64,000 bases of DNA, from assembly GCF_036983985.1 (NCBI RefSeq), contig NZ_JALAHQ010000002.1:186001-250000 (forward strand), in the 5' to 3' direction. A model generated the notes under the pieces. It had not been told where the DNA came from and made no database searches. It saw nothing but the letters and a program-made list of their open reading frames with translations. Source of the stretch: Alishewanella metallidurans. GTDB taxonomy: Bacteria > Pseudomonadota > Gammaproteobacteria > Enterobacterales > Alteromonadaceae. Below are positions 8,958 to 18,440 of this stretch, piece by piece (the first letter of the stretch is position 1; the number at the start of each line of letters is the position of its first letter). The translations under genes and the position numbers were made by a program.

Positions 8958-9344
8958 TTACCAACTAGATGTAAGTTGTTGTTTTATTTTGAGTTTTTCA
9001 CCACCCTCAAACAGCACGTCTAACTCTAATTGCCATAACATGTTTGGCTCGCTACAAGCACCTAACAAAAATTCGCTCTGCCAAACCTCTTGTTGTTGGC
9101 TAAATTTAAGCGGAATTTTACCCATATACATTGAGATACCAGTGATCTCGCCACTGACACTCACCACATTTTTAGCATTAAGGTGCAACTGTAATGGCGT
9201 TTCTACTGGTGCATTGCCCGGTGTTAACTGTAGAGCTAATTCAGGATCAGAATAAAGCAAATACGAAGAATCATCGGTAATATCAACAGGCTGGCAACTA
9301 ACAATTGCGAATAACCATAAAAAGAAAATAAAACGTTGCAGCAT
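8958..9344 (-). CDS. Small predicted lipoprotein, unknown function
   Basis: A 128-residue protein with a short lipoprotein signal ending FAIVSC, giving a lipidated cysteine near residue 17. The mature part is beta-rich (alternating hydrophobic pattern, for instance LQLHLNAKNVVSVSGEITGISMYM) and looks like a small immunoglobulin-like domain. I do not recognise a named family. Its end lies four bases from the end of yeaD (convergent). It is upstream and divergent from the cbb3 oxidase genes, but no functional link is visible. Confidence 0.7.
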   Translation of the reverse strand: MLQRFIFFLWLFAIVSCQPVDITDDSSYLLYSDPELALQLTPGNAPVETPLQLHLNAKNVVSVSGEITGISMYMGKIPLKFSQQQEVWQSEFLLGACSEPNMLWQLELDVLFEGGEKLKIKQQLTSSW

Positions 9345-9568
9345 AAACCACCACTAAGCCTGAGTGTAATGCCGTATTGTACGCAGTTTTACGAAAAAGC
9401 CTCAAACATCGACTACACTTGTTCACTTATTAACCAGCAACTTTATCCTAAATCATAAAACACGCTGTTTCACCTATCTTTTTAGGGGCAAAACCCTTAG
9501 TATAAAGGGCCACTTTGGCGAGTAACACACGGCAAGTACTGCGTATGTTATTTGTCTAGAACAAGAAT

Positions 9569-9584
9569 GGCTGCACCAGCAGCC
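9569..9584 (+). other. Hairpin in the ccoN leader
   Basis: A perfect 6-bp stem, GGCTGC-ACCA-GCAGCC, 39 bases before the ccoN start. It probably lies in the 5' leader. I looked for an FNR box (TTGAT-N4-ATCAA) between 9345 and 9622 and found none that is convincing. Confidence 0.4.
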
Positions 9585-9622
9585 GATATCAGTAACCAGC
9601 ACAAACTGCAGCGGAACTCAAC

Positions 9623-11050
9623 ATGAGCCATACCACATCATTAAATGTTGACTACAACTATAGCATTGTCCGCCTATTTACCTTAACTACCGTATTTTGG
9701 GGAATAATAGGTATGACGGTGGGCGTGTTAATTGCGGCACAGTTATATTGGCCAGCATTAAACTTCGACACTCCTTGGTTAACCTATAGTCGTTTACGTC
9801 CTTTACATACCAGCGCGGTTATTTTCGCCTTTGGTACAAGCGCCCTCTTTGCTACTAGCTACTACGTAGTACAACGTACCAGCCAGGTTCGTCTATTTGC
9901 AGAAAAGCTAGCGCTCTTTACTTTCTGGGGCTGGCAAGCGGTAATTGTTTCGGCAGTTGTTACCTTACCTATGGGGTTAACCAGCACCAAAGAATACGCC
10001 GAATTAGAATGGCCGATTGATATTTTAATCCTTCTGGTTTGGGTATCTTATGCCATTGTATTCTTTGGTACTTTAGCTAAACGTAAAGTAAGCCACATTT
10101 ATGTCGCCAACTGGTTCTTCGGCGGGTTTATTTTAACTGTTGCGGCATTACACGTTGTTAACAGTATGGCAATTCCGATCAGTGCATTTAAATCCTATTC
10201 TATTTACGCTGGCGCGGTTGATGCCATGATCCAGTGGTGGTACGGCCATAATGCGGTAGGTTTCCTGTTAACTGCAGGTTTCTTGGGTATGATGTACTAT
10301 TTCGTTCCTAAACAGGCAGGTCGTCCGGTTTACTCTTACCGCTTATCGATTGTGCACTTTTGGGCATTAATCGCGTTATATATTTGGGCTGGCCCGCACC
10401 ATTTACACTACACTGCCCTACCTGACTGGACTCAGTCATTAGGTATGGTGATGTCGGTTGTACTCTTTGTACCAAGCTGGGGCGGTATGATTAACGGTAT
10501 TATGACCTTGTCTGGTGCTTGGCATAAGCTGAAAACTGACCCTATTTTACGCTTCTTAATTGTGTCGTTGTCTTTCTACGGTATGTCTACCTTTGAAGGC
10601 CCTATGATGGCAATTAAATCAGTAAACGCATTATCTCACTATACAGACTGGACTGTTGGCCACGTACACTCGGGGGCCTTAGGTTGGGTTGCAATGATCT
10701 CTATCGGTGCAATTTATCACCTTATTCCTGTGCTATATAAACAAGGTCGCATGTACAGTATTTCACTGATTAACACTCACTTCTGGTTACACACTATTGG
10801 TGTGGTGCTGTATATAGTAGCAATGTGGATTTCAGGTATTACTCAAGGCATGATGTGGCGCGCAGTTAACACTGACGGTACGTTAACGTACAGCTTTGTA
10901 CAGAGCTTAGAAGCATCTAAACCATTCTATCTGATGCGTTTTATTGGTGGCGTCTTTGTTGTAGTAGGTATGTTATTAATGGCATACAACGTATATAAAA
11001 CCGTACGTGCTAAAGATGAATCGTTACAACCTGTACCTGTAGCAGCGTAA
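9623..11050 (+). CDS. ccoN: cbb3-type cytochrome c oxidase subunit I
   Basis: Catalytic subunit of the high-affinity terminal oxidase, carrying heme b, heme b3 and CuB. It is 475 residues with about twelve membrane segments. Characteristic stretches include LRPLHTSAVIFAFG, the WWYGHNAVGFLLT helix with the heme/CuB histidine, GPHHLHYTALPDW and VGHVHSGALGW. All conserved histidine regions of the family appear intact. It is followed after ten bases by ccoO in the standard ccoNOQP order. Expression is usually oxygen-controlled through Fnr, whose gene lies downstream in the same block. Confidence 0.97.
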   Translation: MSHTTSLNVDYNYSIVRLFTLTTVFWGIIGMTVGVLIAAQLYWPALNFDTPWLTYSRLRPLHTSAVIFAFGTSALFATSYYVVQRTSQVRLFAEKLALFTFWGWQAVIVSAVVTLPMGLTSTKEYAELEWPIDILILLVWVSYAIVFFGTLAKRKVSHIYVANWFFGGFILTVAALHVVNSMAIPISAFKSYSIYAGAVDAMIQWWYGHNAVGFLLTAGFLGMMYYFVPKQAGRPVYSYRLSIVHFWALIALYIWAGPHHLHYTALPDWTQSLGMVMSVVLFVPSWGGMINGIMTLSGAWHKLKTDPILRFLIVSLSFYGMSTFEGPMMAIKSVNALSHYTDWTVGHVHSGALGWVAMISIGAIYHLIPVLYKQGRMYSISLINTHFWLHTIGVVLYIVAMWISGITQGMMWRAVNTDGTLTYSFVQSLEASKPFYLMRFIGGVFVVVGMLLMAYNVYKTVRAKDESLQPVPVAA

Positions 11051-11060
11051 GAGGAAAATC

Positions 11061-11672
11061 ATGTCGAACAAGAATCATCATGAAAAAATTGAACGAAGTG
11101 TTGGCCTGTTAGCTATTTTAACTGTCGTTGCCATTAGCTTCGGTACACTTGTATTGATTACGCCGCTATTCTTTATGGATGAAATGACCCAACCTGTTGA
11201 TGGTATGACACCTTATACCGCATTAGAGTTGGAAGGTCGTGATATCTACATTCGTGAAGGTTGCGTTGGTTGTCACACTCAAATGATACGTCCATTTCGC
11301 GCAGAAGTTGAACGTTATGGCCATTATTCTGTTGCGGGCGAAAGCGTTTGGGATCACCCTCACCTGTGGGGCTCTAAACGCACAGGCCCCGACTTAGCGC
11401 GCGTTGGCGCACGCTACAGTGACGATTGGCACCATGCTCATTTAATGGATCCACGTTCAGTTGTACCGCAATCGAATATGCCAGCATTTCCGTGGTTGGA
11501 AGAGAATCGTTTAGACGGCAAACTGACTGCACGGAAAATGGAAGTAATGCGGATGTTTGATATTCCCTACACTGATGAAGATATAGCTACAGCGTCTGAG
11601 TCGGTTAAGGGTAAAACAGAAATGCAGGCCCTGATTGCGTATTTGCAGTCGCTTGGCACACACTTGAAGTAA
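11061..11672 (+). CDS. ccoO: cbb3-type cytochrome c oxidase subunit II (mono-heme)
   Basis: A 203-residue membrane-anchored c-type cytochrome of the cbb3 oxidase. One N-terminal membrane helix (about residues 16-38) is followed by a periplasmic domain with a single heme site, CVGCH, near residue 70. The distal region contains GPDLARVGARYSDDWH, and methionines such as SNMPAF supply the axial ligand. It has a good AGAGGA Shine-Dalgarno. Position between ccoN and ccoQ is standard. Confidence 0.97.
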   Translation: MSNKNHHEKIERSVGLLAILTVVAISFGTLVLITPLFFMDEMTQPVDGMTPYTALELEGRDIYIREGCVGCHTQMIRPFRAEVERYGHYSVAGESVWDHPHLWGSKRTGPDLARVGARYSDDWHHAHLMDPRSVVPQSNMPAFPWLEENRLDGKLTARKMEVMRMFDIPYTDEDIATASESVKGKTEMQALIAYLQSLGTHLK

Positions 11673-11677
11673 TACTC

Positions 11678-11857
11678 ATGGAATACACAACGTTACACAG
11701 TATTTTTACCGTGATTTTGTTTGTCGGCTTTATCGCCTTTGTTATTTGGGCATACAGCAAAAAACGTAAAACTGATTTTGATCAGGCGGCAAACCTAGTG
11801 TTTGAAGACGAACAAAAAGCACAACAAAAAACCAAACAGGAGTCAGATCATGAGTAA
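11678..11857 (+). CDS. ccoQ: cbb3-type cytochrome c oxidase subunit CcoQ
   Basis: A 59-residue small subunit with one membrane helix (about residues 8-26, IFTVILFVGFIAFVIWAY) and a charged tail beginning SKKRKTDFDQAAN. CcoQ stabilises or assembles the oxidase. It begins five bases after ccoO, and its last eight bases overlap the ccoP start (CATGAGTAA). The size, the single helix followed by a KKR/FDQAA segment and the location make the call secure. Confidence 0.93.
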   Translation: MEYTTLHSIFTVILFVGFIAFVIWAYSKKRKTDFDQAANLVFEDEQKAQQKTKQESDHE

Positions 11858-12830
11858 CTTTTGGAGTGCTTGGATCATTGTGTTTACCCTTCCGGTGCTA
11901 ATCGGTTGCGCGTTATTATTGAAATGGAACCTTAGCAACCACATTGGTGTAGCTGAAGATGAAACTACCGGACATGAAGCTGACGGTATTTCAGAGATCA
12001 ACAACCCGCTGCCACGTTGGTGGACTTATATGTTCATTTTAACCTTGGTCTGGTCAGTGTTTTATTTAGCTGCATACCCAGGGTTAGGCCAATGGAAAGG
12101 TTTGTTTGGCTGGACTAGTTCTAACCAAGGCATTAAATCGTTAGAAGAGTCTCGTTTAGCTGTAGAGCAAAACCGTGCCGCAGGCAAGATGGTTGAACTT
12201 GACCGCGAAATGGCTCACGCCGATGAAGTATACGGCCCCGTTTTTCAGCAATTTGCTAAACGTGACGTATTAGATTTAGCCTATGACGATGAAGCAATTA
12301 AAATTGGTCAGCGTTTATTTTTGCAAAACTGCGCACTGTGCCATGGTTCAGACGCTCGTGGTCAGCAAGGTTTTCCTAACCTAACTGATAACGATTGGTT
12401 ATATGGCGGCACTGCAGACAAAATTAAAGAAACGCTACTATATGGTCGTAAAGCAGCGATGCCAGCGTGGATTGATGCACTTGGCGAGCAAGGCGTTAAA
12501 GAAATGACGGCTTATGTACTTAGCTTATCAGGTCGTGTGGTAAATGATCGCGAAGCCGACGCAGGTAAAGCCAAGTTTGCAATGTGTGCGGCTTGTCATG
12601 GTGCTGATGGTAAAGGCAGTTTAGCGCATAATTTACCCTTTGGTGCGCCTAACCTGACTGATAACATTTGGTTATATGGTGGCTCAGCTAAAACTGTTGA
12701 AGAAACCTTAACCAAAGGCCGTAACGGTGAGATGCCTGCGTTCCAAAAAACGTTAGGTGAAGACAAGGTTCACATTTTAACTGCCTACGTCTACCGCTTA
12801 GCGCATCCAGATAAAGCGACTAGTCAATAG
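11850..12830 (+). CDS. ccoP: cbb3-type cytochrome c oxidase subunit III (di-heme)
   Basis: A di-heme cytochrome c subunit that passes electrons to CcoO/CcoN. It is 326 residues from the ATG at 11850, which has AGGAG upstream and starts inside ccoQ. The N-terminus has two membrane segments (around residues 5-25 and 61-79), with NNPLPRWW before the second. Two heme sites are visible, CALCHG (near 163) and CAACHG (near 248), each followed by a PNLTDN(D/I)WLYGG block, showing an internal domain duplication. A longer frame from 11802 would lie entirely in ccoQ and is not preferred. Confidence 0.96.
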   Translation: MSNFWSAWIIVFTLPVLIGCALLLKWNLSNHIGVAEDETTGHEADGISEINNPLPRWWTYMFILTLVWSVFYLAAYPGLGQWKGLFGWTSSNQGIKSLEESRLAVEQNRAAGKMVELDREMAHADEVYGPVFQQFAKRDVLDLAYDDEAIKIGQRLFLQNCALCHGSDARGQQGFPNLTDNDWLYGGTADKIKETLLYGRKAAMPAWIDALGEQGVKEMTAYVLSLSGRVVNDREADAGKAKFAMCAACHGADGKGSLAHNLPFGAPNLTDNIWLYGGSAKTVEETLTKGRNGEMPAFQKTLGEDKVHILTAYVYRLAHPDKATSQ

Positions 12831-12854
12831 TCTGCAATTGCTTTGTATAATAAT

Positions 12855-12873
12855 AGGCCCCATTTTGGGGCTT
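12855..12873 (+). terminator. Hairpin between ccoP and fixH, possible attenuating terminator
   Basis: A GCCCC/GGGGC stem with an ATTTT loop, extended by a G-T and an A-T pair and followed by TTATTTCT. It resembles a weak intrinsic terminator. Its place inside the cco-fix run suggests that fewer transcripts reach the assembly genes than the structural genes. Confidence 0.5.
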
Positions 12874-12898
12874 ATTTCTATGTACTTTTGAGGTTACC

Positions 12899-13384
12899 AT
12901 GCAGCAAGATACTAAACCCTGGTATAAACAATTATGGCCGTGGTTACTCATTGCCATACCGGTTATTACTGCAATAAAAGCCGTACATACTGTTATAATT
13001 ATGCAAAGGAGTTCGCCTGATCTTGTTGTTGACGATTACTACAAACAAGGTAAAGCCATTAATATGCAACTGGCTAAATATCGTGAAGCAGAATTGCGTA
13101 ATTTACAGGCATCAATATTAATTGCTGGTAATAAAGCCATTATCCACTTTGCCAAAAACAGTGTGTTAGAAGGTGAAGTACATCTTGATTTTTACCACCC
13201 TACTATTGCCGCTTCAGACTTTGCATTAAACGCCCAGCGCAGTGGTGAACAGCTTTATATTGCCGAGCTTCCTCTAACGCCTGATGGCAAGTGGCAGCTG
13301 GTGGTGTCGGATGCATCTAATGAATGGAAATTACGTGCGGTACTAGCACTACCGGCGACAACTGAAACTAAACTTGGTTATTGA
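12899..13384 (+). CDS. fixH: FixH family cbb3 oxidase assembly protein
   Basis: A 161-residue protein with a single N-terminal membrane helix (about residues 12-36) and a periplasmic domain. The family signature PDLVVDDYYKQGKAIN lies directly after the helix. FixH works with FixI and FixS in copper delivery to, and maturation of, cbb3 oxidase. Its start has GAGG seven bases upstream, and it is 13 bases upstream of fixI. A fixG/ccoG gene, which often precedes fixH, is not present here. Confidence 0.92.
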   Translation: MQQDTKPWYKQLWPWLLIAIPVITAIKAVHTVIIMQRSSPDLVVDDYYKQGKAINMQLAKYREAELRNLQASILIAGNKAIIHFAKNSVLEGEVHLDFYHPTIAASDFALNAQRSGEQLYIAELPLTPDGKWQLVVSDASNEWKLRAVLALPATTETKLGY

Positions 13385-13397
13385 GCAGGATTGCTAA

Positions 13398-15779
13398 GTG
13401 AGTACAAAGCGCTGTTTTCACTGTAATGAACCCGTACCCGCTGGTTTTAATTTCGGTTGCCAGTTTGATGGCGAAGCACGCTCTTTTTGCTGTGCCGGCT
13501 GTCTTGCCGTTGCTGATACCATCATAAAAAGCGATTTAGCCGATTATTATCGTTTTAGAACAGAACCTGCCAGCAAAGCCAACGCAGTACCAACTGAGCT
13601 AGCTGCAGCCTTAACCGAATTTGATACGCCAGATATACTCGCTGACATTAGTATCCAGCAAGGCGAATTAACCGAAATTGAGCTATCGATCAGCGGTATT
13701 AGTTGTGCGGCTTGTGCTTGGTTAATTGAAAAACAACTACGCCAACTGCCTGCAGTACACCAAGTTAATGTAAATTCGGCTACCCAACGCTGTCATCTTA
13801 TTTGGCATGCAACACAAGCTCCCCTTAGTCAGGTGCTTAATACCTTAGCTAAAATTGGTTATCAGGCTAGCCCGTTTATTGCCGACCATGAAGAACAAAT
13901 ATTTAAATCTGAGCTACACCAGTTTTTAAAGCGCTTAGCGGTGTCTGGCATTATGACCATGCAAGTAATGATGCTGGCGGTTGCCCTGTACTTTGGTGAC
14001 TATACCGGCATTGAAATATCACACCAAGGTTACCTGCGTTGGATCAGTTTAGTACTAACATTACCGGTCGTGTTATATGCTGCAATACCCTTTGTAAAAA
14101 GCGCTTGGCGTGGCATTAAAGCAAAACAACTGAATATGGATGTGCCAGTAAGCTTAGCTATTTACTATACGTTTTTTGCCTCGGCTTATGCCACTGCATT
14201 TAGTACCGGCGAAGTGTATTTTGAGTCGGTGTGTATGTTTACGTTTTTGCTGCAGCTAGGCAAGTTTTTTGAATACCGGGCCCGTGCTCGCGCGCGCGAC
14301 GCCACCAGTAACCTATTAAAAATCATGCCGGTTGCGGCTACGCTACTGCATAATGAGCAGCAGCAAACTGTATCTGCCAAACGGTTAACTATTGGCGATA
14401 TAATATTAATTAAACCAGGCGAAACCATCGCTGCTGATGGCGATATTATTATTGGTAGCAGTTCAGCTGACGAGTCGATGTTAACCGGTGAATATGCCGC
14501 CATCGCTAAAAATGTTGGCGATAAAGTTCTAGCTGGAAGTACCAATCATGATGGGTTATTACAGGTGAAAGTAACTCAGCCATTGTTATCGTCGCATTTA
14601 GGTCAAATTATCGCGTTACAGCAACGCACCTTAAGCCAAAAGCCCGCCATACTACAAAAAACTGATCGTTTGGCGCGGTATTTTGTTGAGCGTTTATTAC
14701 TTATTGCTGTAGCAACATTTTTATTGTGGTATTTCTGGTTAGATGCTGACCGCGCCTTTTGGATCACCTTATCGGTATTAGTCGCTACCTGCCCTTGCGC
14801 ACTTAGTTTGGCTGCGCCAACAGCTGTGACTTGCGCACTAGCTAGCTTAAACCGACGCGGTGTATTAATTAAAAACTCCATGGTATTAGATGTCTTACCC
14901 GAGCTAACTCATATTGTGTTTGATAAAACCGGTACCCTAACCGAAGGCCGTTTTTCTATCGCCAAAGTAACCATACTCGATGAGCGTTTTACTGTTAGTG
15001 GCGTGCTTAATTTAATTGCTAACCTAGAATGCTATTCAGAGCACCCTATTGCGCGAGCTTTTACCTCACACTTAACGCAGCAGCTAACGTTGCAGCAGGT
15101 AGATATTCAAGTGGGTGGTGGTATTTCAGCGCATTATCAAGATAAAGTGCTCAAAGTTGGCAGTGCCGTTTTTTGCAAGGTAAATAGCCCAGAACCGGCC
15201 ATGGTGTACGTTAGCTACGACAATACCTGTATTGCCGCAATTAATTTACACGATGCCCTTCGCCCAGAAGTACCACAGCTAATAAGCATGCTACGCCAAC
15301 AAGGCTATCAACTGGTTATGCTTACCGGTGATAGCTCAATGCAAGCCGAAGCTCTACAGCAACAATTGCAGTTCGATCTAATGAAAAAAGGCTGTACGCC
15401 AGCACAAAAGGTCGCAGAAATTGAGCGGTTAGTACAAGCTGGTCATAAAGTATTAATGCTAGGCGATGGTATTAACGATAACCCTGCATTTCATGCTGCA
15501 CACGTGTCCGTTACGCTAGAGACCGGCAGCGATTTATCAAAAAACCAAGCCGATGTGGTATTGTTACAACCTAGCATTGGCTTGCTAAACGATTTAATGC
15601 AAGCTAGCACCCAAGCACAGCGGGTTATAAAACAAAATTTATATTGGGCCGCCGGTTATAATCTACTAATTATTCCACTAGCGGTGGCGGGTTATGTTTC
15701 ACCTTATATTGCGGTGTTGGGTATGTCTTTTAGCTCGTTATTAGTGGTATCAAATTCATTAAGGCTGCTGAAAAAATGA
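13398..15779 (+). CDS. ccoI: Copper-transporting P-type ATPase FixI/CcoI
   Basis: A 793-residue P1B-type ATPase that supplies copper for cbb3 oxidase. A Cys-rich N-terminus (CFHCNEPVPAG, then CCAGC) is followed by a heavy-metal-associated domain with the GISCAACAW motif (about residue 105). The core has the intramembrane CPC motif (ATCPCALS), the phosphorylated aspartate in FDKTGTLTEG, and the hinge GDGINDNPA. The AGEC-like site usual as TGE is present as LTGEYA. Eight membrane helices fit the family. It overlaps ccoS by four bases. Confidence 0.96.
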   Translation: MSTKRCFHCNEPVPAGFNFGCQFDGEARSFCCAGCLAVADTIIKSDLADYYRFRTEPASKANAVPTELAAALTEFDTPDILADISIQQGELTEIELSISGISCAACAWLIEKQLRQLPAVHQVNVNSATQRCHLIWHATQAPLSQVLNTLAKIGYQASPFIADHEEQIFKSELHQFLKRLAVSGIMTMQVMMLAVALYFGDYTGIEISHQGYLRWISLVLTLPVVLYAAIPFVKSAWRGIKAKQLNMDVPVSLAIYYTFFASAYATAFSTGEVYFESVCMFTFLLQLGKFFEYRARARARDATSNLLKIMPVAATLLHNEQQQTVSAKRLTIGDIILIKPGETIAADGDIIIGSSSADESMLTGEYAAIAKNVGDKVLAGSTNHDGLLQVKVTQPLLSSHLGQIIALQQRTLSQKPAILQKTDRLARYFVERLLLIAVATFLLWYFWLDADRAFWITLSVLVATCPCALSLAAPTAVTCALASLNRRGVLIKNSMVLDVLPELTHIVFDKTGTLTEGRFSIAKVTILDERFTVSGVLNLIANLECYSEHPIARAFTSHLTQQLTLQQVDIQVGGGISAHYQDKVLKVGSAVFCKVNSPEPAMVYVSYDNTCIAAINLHDALRPEVPQLISMLRQQGYQLVMLTGDSSMQAEALQQQLQFDLMKKGCTPAQKVAEIERLVQAGHKVLMLGDGINDNPAFHAAHVSVTLETGSDLSKNQADVVLLQPSIGLLNDLMQASTQAQRVIKQNLYWAAGYNLLIIPLAVAGYVSPYIAVLGMSFSSLLVVSNSLRLLKK

Positions 15780-15955
15780 GTGTTATATACGTTTTAATTC
15801 CGATTGCTATCTTGTTTGTCATTATTGGCCTAATTGTATTTTTCTGGGCAGTGCGCAGCCGACAGTTTGAAGACCTTGATAAAGAAGGCTTTAGTATCTT
15901 GTTTGATGACAACAAGCCGAAAAGTGCTGATAAACCAACAAAACCTGAACAATGA
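15776..15955 (+). CDS. ccoS: cbb3-type oxidase assembly protein CcoS
   Basis: A 59-residue protein with one N-terminal membrane helix (about residues 4-24) followed by the family-typical W-AVRSRQFEDLDKEG segment and an acidic tail (residues 44-45). It is needed for heme and copper insertion into cbb3 oxidase. The ATG overlaps the ccoI stop (ATGA), and its own stop overlaps the start of the next gene in the same way, so translation of the three is coupled. Confidence 0.93.
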   Translation: MSVIYVLIPIAILFVIIGLIVFFWAVRSRQFEDLDKEGFSILFDDNKPKSADKPTKPEQ

Positions 15956-16626
15956 TCCCCGATCTATTAGCCGCATTACTTATTGGTTTAATTGGCAGTA
16001 GCCATTGTTTGGTTATGTGTGGTGGCATTGCCGCCGCATTACAGTTGTCTATGCCCAAACAACGTAATGGCTACAATTGGCAACTACCTCTGTTACTTAG
16101 CCTAGGTCGCCTAACTACTTATAGCCTATTTGGCGCCGCTGTCGGTTACTTTGGCGCTAGCGCCATGCAATTAGCAGGCACGTCGTTATTATGGCTGCGT
16201 TTGCTGGCGGGTATTTTATTGTTAATGATGGCGTTATACATTAGCCGTCTATGGTTTGGTCTTATTCACTTGGAAAAACTAGGCCAAAAACTATGGCGAC
16301 ATGTGCAGCCGATAGCAAAAAAACTACTACCTCTTAATTCACGCCGTAAGGCCTATGCTTATGGTTTATGTTGGGGGGCATTACCTTGCGGTTTGGTATA
16401 TAGCACCTTAGGCTGGAGCTTAGCCAGTGGTAGTTTATTGCAAGGTGCCGCAATTATGTTTAGCTTTGGTGTAGGTACGTTGCCTGCAATTTTACTTACG
16501 GGTAGTGCCGCAGGGTTACTTATCAAACTTAAAAATACCCTAATGCTGCGCTATATTACCGCAGCAATGTTAGCTATTTACGCTAGTTATACAATTTGGC
16601 TTGCTATCCGGCGTTTGGTTTTTTAA
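15952..16626 (+). CDS. SafE/DsbD-like membrane protein of the cbb3 cluster
   Basis: A 224-residue inner-membrane protein with about six helices, of the sulfite exporter TauE/SafE or DsbD_2 type often found downstream of ccoS. Paired cysteines sit in the first helix (SSHCLVMCGG, near residues 19-24) and in WGALPCG (near residue 145), as in metal- or thiol-transfer relatives. It is translationally coupled to ccoS by an ATGA overlap. A role in copper or thiol handling for oxidase assembly is inferred from context and is not demonstrated. Confidence 0.85.
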   Translation: MIPDLLAALLIGLIGSSHCLVMCGGIAAALQLSMPKQRNGYNWQLPLLLSLGRLTTYSLFGAAVGYFGASAMQLAGTSLLWLRLLAGILLLMMALYISRLWFGLIHLEKLGQKLWRHVQPIAKKLLPLNSRRKAYAYGLCWGALPCGLVYSTLGWSLASGSLLQGAAIMFSFGVGTLPAILLTGSAAGLLIKLKNTLMLRYITAAMLAIYASYTIWLAIRRLVF

Positions 16627-16668
16627 CCTAGCCAATGTATTGATTATAGAAAAGTGAAGGACGCCGTT

Positions 16669-17382
16669 ATGCAACGCTCAGCAATAAACTGTCAGGACTG
16701 TGGTTTCAGTCAGCTCTGTTTACCGTTCTCACTAAATAATACAGAATTAAACCAATTGGACGATATTATTCAACGTAAAAAGCCGTTTCACAAAGCAGAT
16801 ATGCTATTTGAAGCTGGCCAAAATCAACGCTGTTTATATGCTATTCGTACCGGTTCGTTTAAAACCTTTACCCTAACCGAGCAAGGCGAGCAGCAAATTA
16901 CCGGTTTTCACTTACCTGGTGATATCGTAGGTTTTGATGGCTTAAGCAAACAGCATCACCCTAGCTATGCCGAAGCGCTTGAAACGGCAATGGTATGTGA
17001 AATACCGCTGCCGAATTTAGAAACCTTACTGGATCAATTACCCCGTTTACGTCAACAAATGATGCGTTTAATGAGCGAAGATATTCAAGCTGATCAACAA
17101 ATGATGCTGTTGCTAAACCGTAAAACTGCCGAACAAAAATTAGCTACATTTTTATCTCAACTGGCACAGCGCTTCGCTAGTCGGGGCTTTTCTGGTAGTG
17201 AATTTCGTTTAACTATGACCCGCAGCGACATTGGTAACTACTTAGGTTTAACCGTAGAAACCATTAGCCGTTTACTCAGCAAGCTAGATAAAGAGCAATT
17301 AATACTCGTTAATGGCAAACTCATTACCATCCTAGATCAGCCACGTTTATCTAAACTAGGTGCGCTTACAGCTCAGTGCTAG
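16669..17382 (+). CDS. fnr: Oxygen-responsive transcription regulator Fnr
   Basis: A CRP/FNR-family regulator that senses oxygen through a [4Fe-4S] cluster and switches anaerobic genes. It is 237 residues from the ATG at 16669, with GAAGGA eight bases upstream; a GTG at 16654 is less likely. The N-terminal cluster cysteines are in CQDCGFSQLC, and the fourth is in AMVCEIP, matching the E. coli pattern. The C-terminal helix-turn-helix reads DIGNYLGLTVETISRLLSKL, with the E-SR recognition residues that bind TTGAT half-sites. It follows the cbb3 genes and precedes uspE and ttcA; fnr-uspE-ttcA proximity is also seen in enterobacteria. Confidence 0.96.
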   Translation: MQRSAINCQDCGFSQLCLPFSLNNTELNQLDDIIQRKKPFHKADMLFEAGQNQRCLYAIRTGSFKTFTLTEQGEQQITGFHLPGDIVGFDGLSKQHHPSYAEALETAMVCEIPLPNLETLLDQLPRLRQQMMRLMSEDIQADQQMMLLLNRKTAEQKLATFLSQLAQRFASRGFSGSEFRLTMTRSDIGNYLGLTVETISRLLSKLDKEQLILVNGKLITILDQPRLSKLGALTAQC

Positions 17383-17480
17383 ATTTTATGCGTAATTATT
17401 TGCGCCAACGCAACTAAGTTTGCCTCCAGCCAGGTTATTTTAGCTACACTTAATACAAGCTAAGCTAAGTGGAGCACGTC

Positions 17481-18413
17481 ATGTCAATCTACAATAATAT
17501 ATTAGTTGTATTAGACCCTAGCGTTGAAACGCAAAAGGCCCTTAACCGTGCCATTGAACTCGTTAGATTACAAGGTGGTAAGCTAACCGCATTTTTAGCG
17601 GTTTACGACTTTTCGTATGAAATGACCACCATGCTATCCGGCGATGAACGCGAGACAATGCGCCAAGCGGTAATTAAGGACCGAGAACTATGGGCGGGTA
17701 AATATATGATCGCGCCGCATAATATCGGTATCGATATTGAGATTAAAGTGGTGTGGCATAACCGGCCCTTTGAAGCAATAGTACTTGCGGTACTCGAAGA
17801 TAACTACGATTTGGTGATTAAAGGTACTCATGATCATGATGTACTAAAATCAATGATTTTCACCCCTACTGATTGGCATATTTTACGTAAATGCCCTTGC
17901 CCAGTTTTAATGGTAAAAGACAATGAATGGCGACAAGGTGGAAATATTATTGCTGCAGTAAATGCGGGCAGTGAAAAAGAGCACCATTTATCACTTAACC
18001 AACGCGTTATAAGCAGAGCTTTGCAAATGGCCACACTGCTTCAGGCAGAAACTCATTTAGTTAATGCTTACCCTGGCACACCAATAAATATCGCAATTGA
18101 AATACCTGAATTTAATATTCAAGAATATAACAGCACCATGAAGCACCATCATTTTGACGCTGTTGCCGCTTTAGCAAAGCAGTTCGATATCGACGCTAAG
18201 CACTGGCATGTAAGCGAAGGTATTCCAGAAGATGTGTTACCAAAACTGGCGAAAAAGCTCAATGCGACGATGATGATCATCGGCACTATTGGCCGTACCG
18301 GATTGTCGGCTGCTATCATAGGTAACACTGCTGAGCATGTTATTGACCGCCTAGACTGCGACGTACTAGCAGTAAAACCCGCTAATTTTGTCTGCCCATT
18401 GCACAAAGACTAA
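17481..18413 (+). CDS. uspE: Universal stress protein UspE
   Basis: A tandem Usp protein of 310 residues. The first Usp domain covers residues 1-150, beginning SIYNNILVVLDPS. The second ends in the nucleotide-loop-like GTIGRTGLSAAIIGNTAEHV near residue 280. Single-copy tandem Usp proteins beside fnr are UspE by both sequence and synteny. The start is the ATG at 17481 with GGAG seven bases upstream; the GTG at 17469 would place the start before that site. It is cytoplasmic. Confidence 0.92.
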   Translation: MSIYNNILVVLDPSVETQKALNRAIELVRLQGGKLTAFLAVYDFSYEMTTMLSGDERETMRQAVIKDRELWAGKYMIAPHNIGIDIEIKVVWHNRPFEAIVLAVLEDNYDLVIKGTHDHDVLKSMIFTPTDWHILRKCPCPVLMVKDNEWRQGGNIIAAVNAGSEKEHHLSLNQRVISRALQMATLLQAETHLVNAYPGTPINIAIEIPEFNIQEYNSTMKHHHFDAVAALAKQFDIDAKHWHVSEGIPEDVLPKLAKKLNATMMIIGTIGRTGLSAAIIGNTAEHVIDRLDCDVLAVKPANFVCPLHKD

Positions 18414-18440
18414 CATTTAACACGACACAGCTTTGGTATT

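Noticed and set aside
9345..9622. Search for an FNR box before ccoN
   Set aside because: Sequences such as TTTATCCTAAATCATAA and TTGTCTAGAACAA match too poorly to TTGAT-N4-ATCAA to report.
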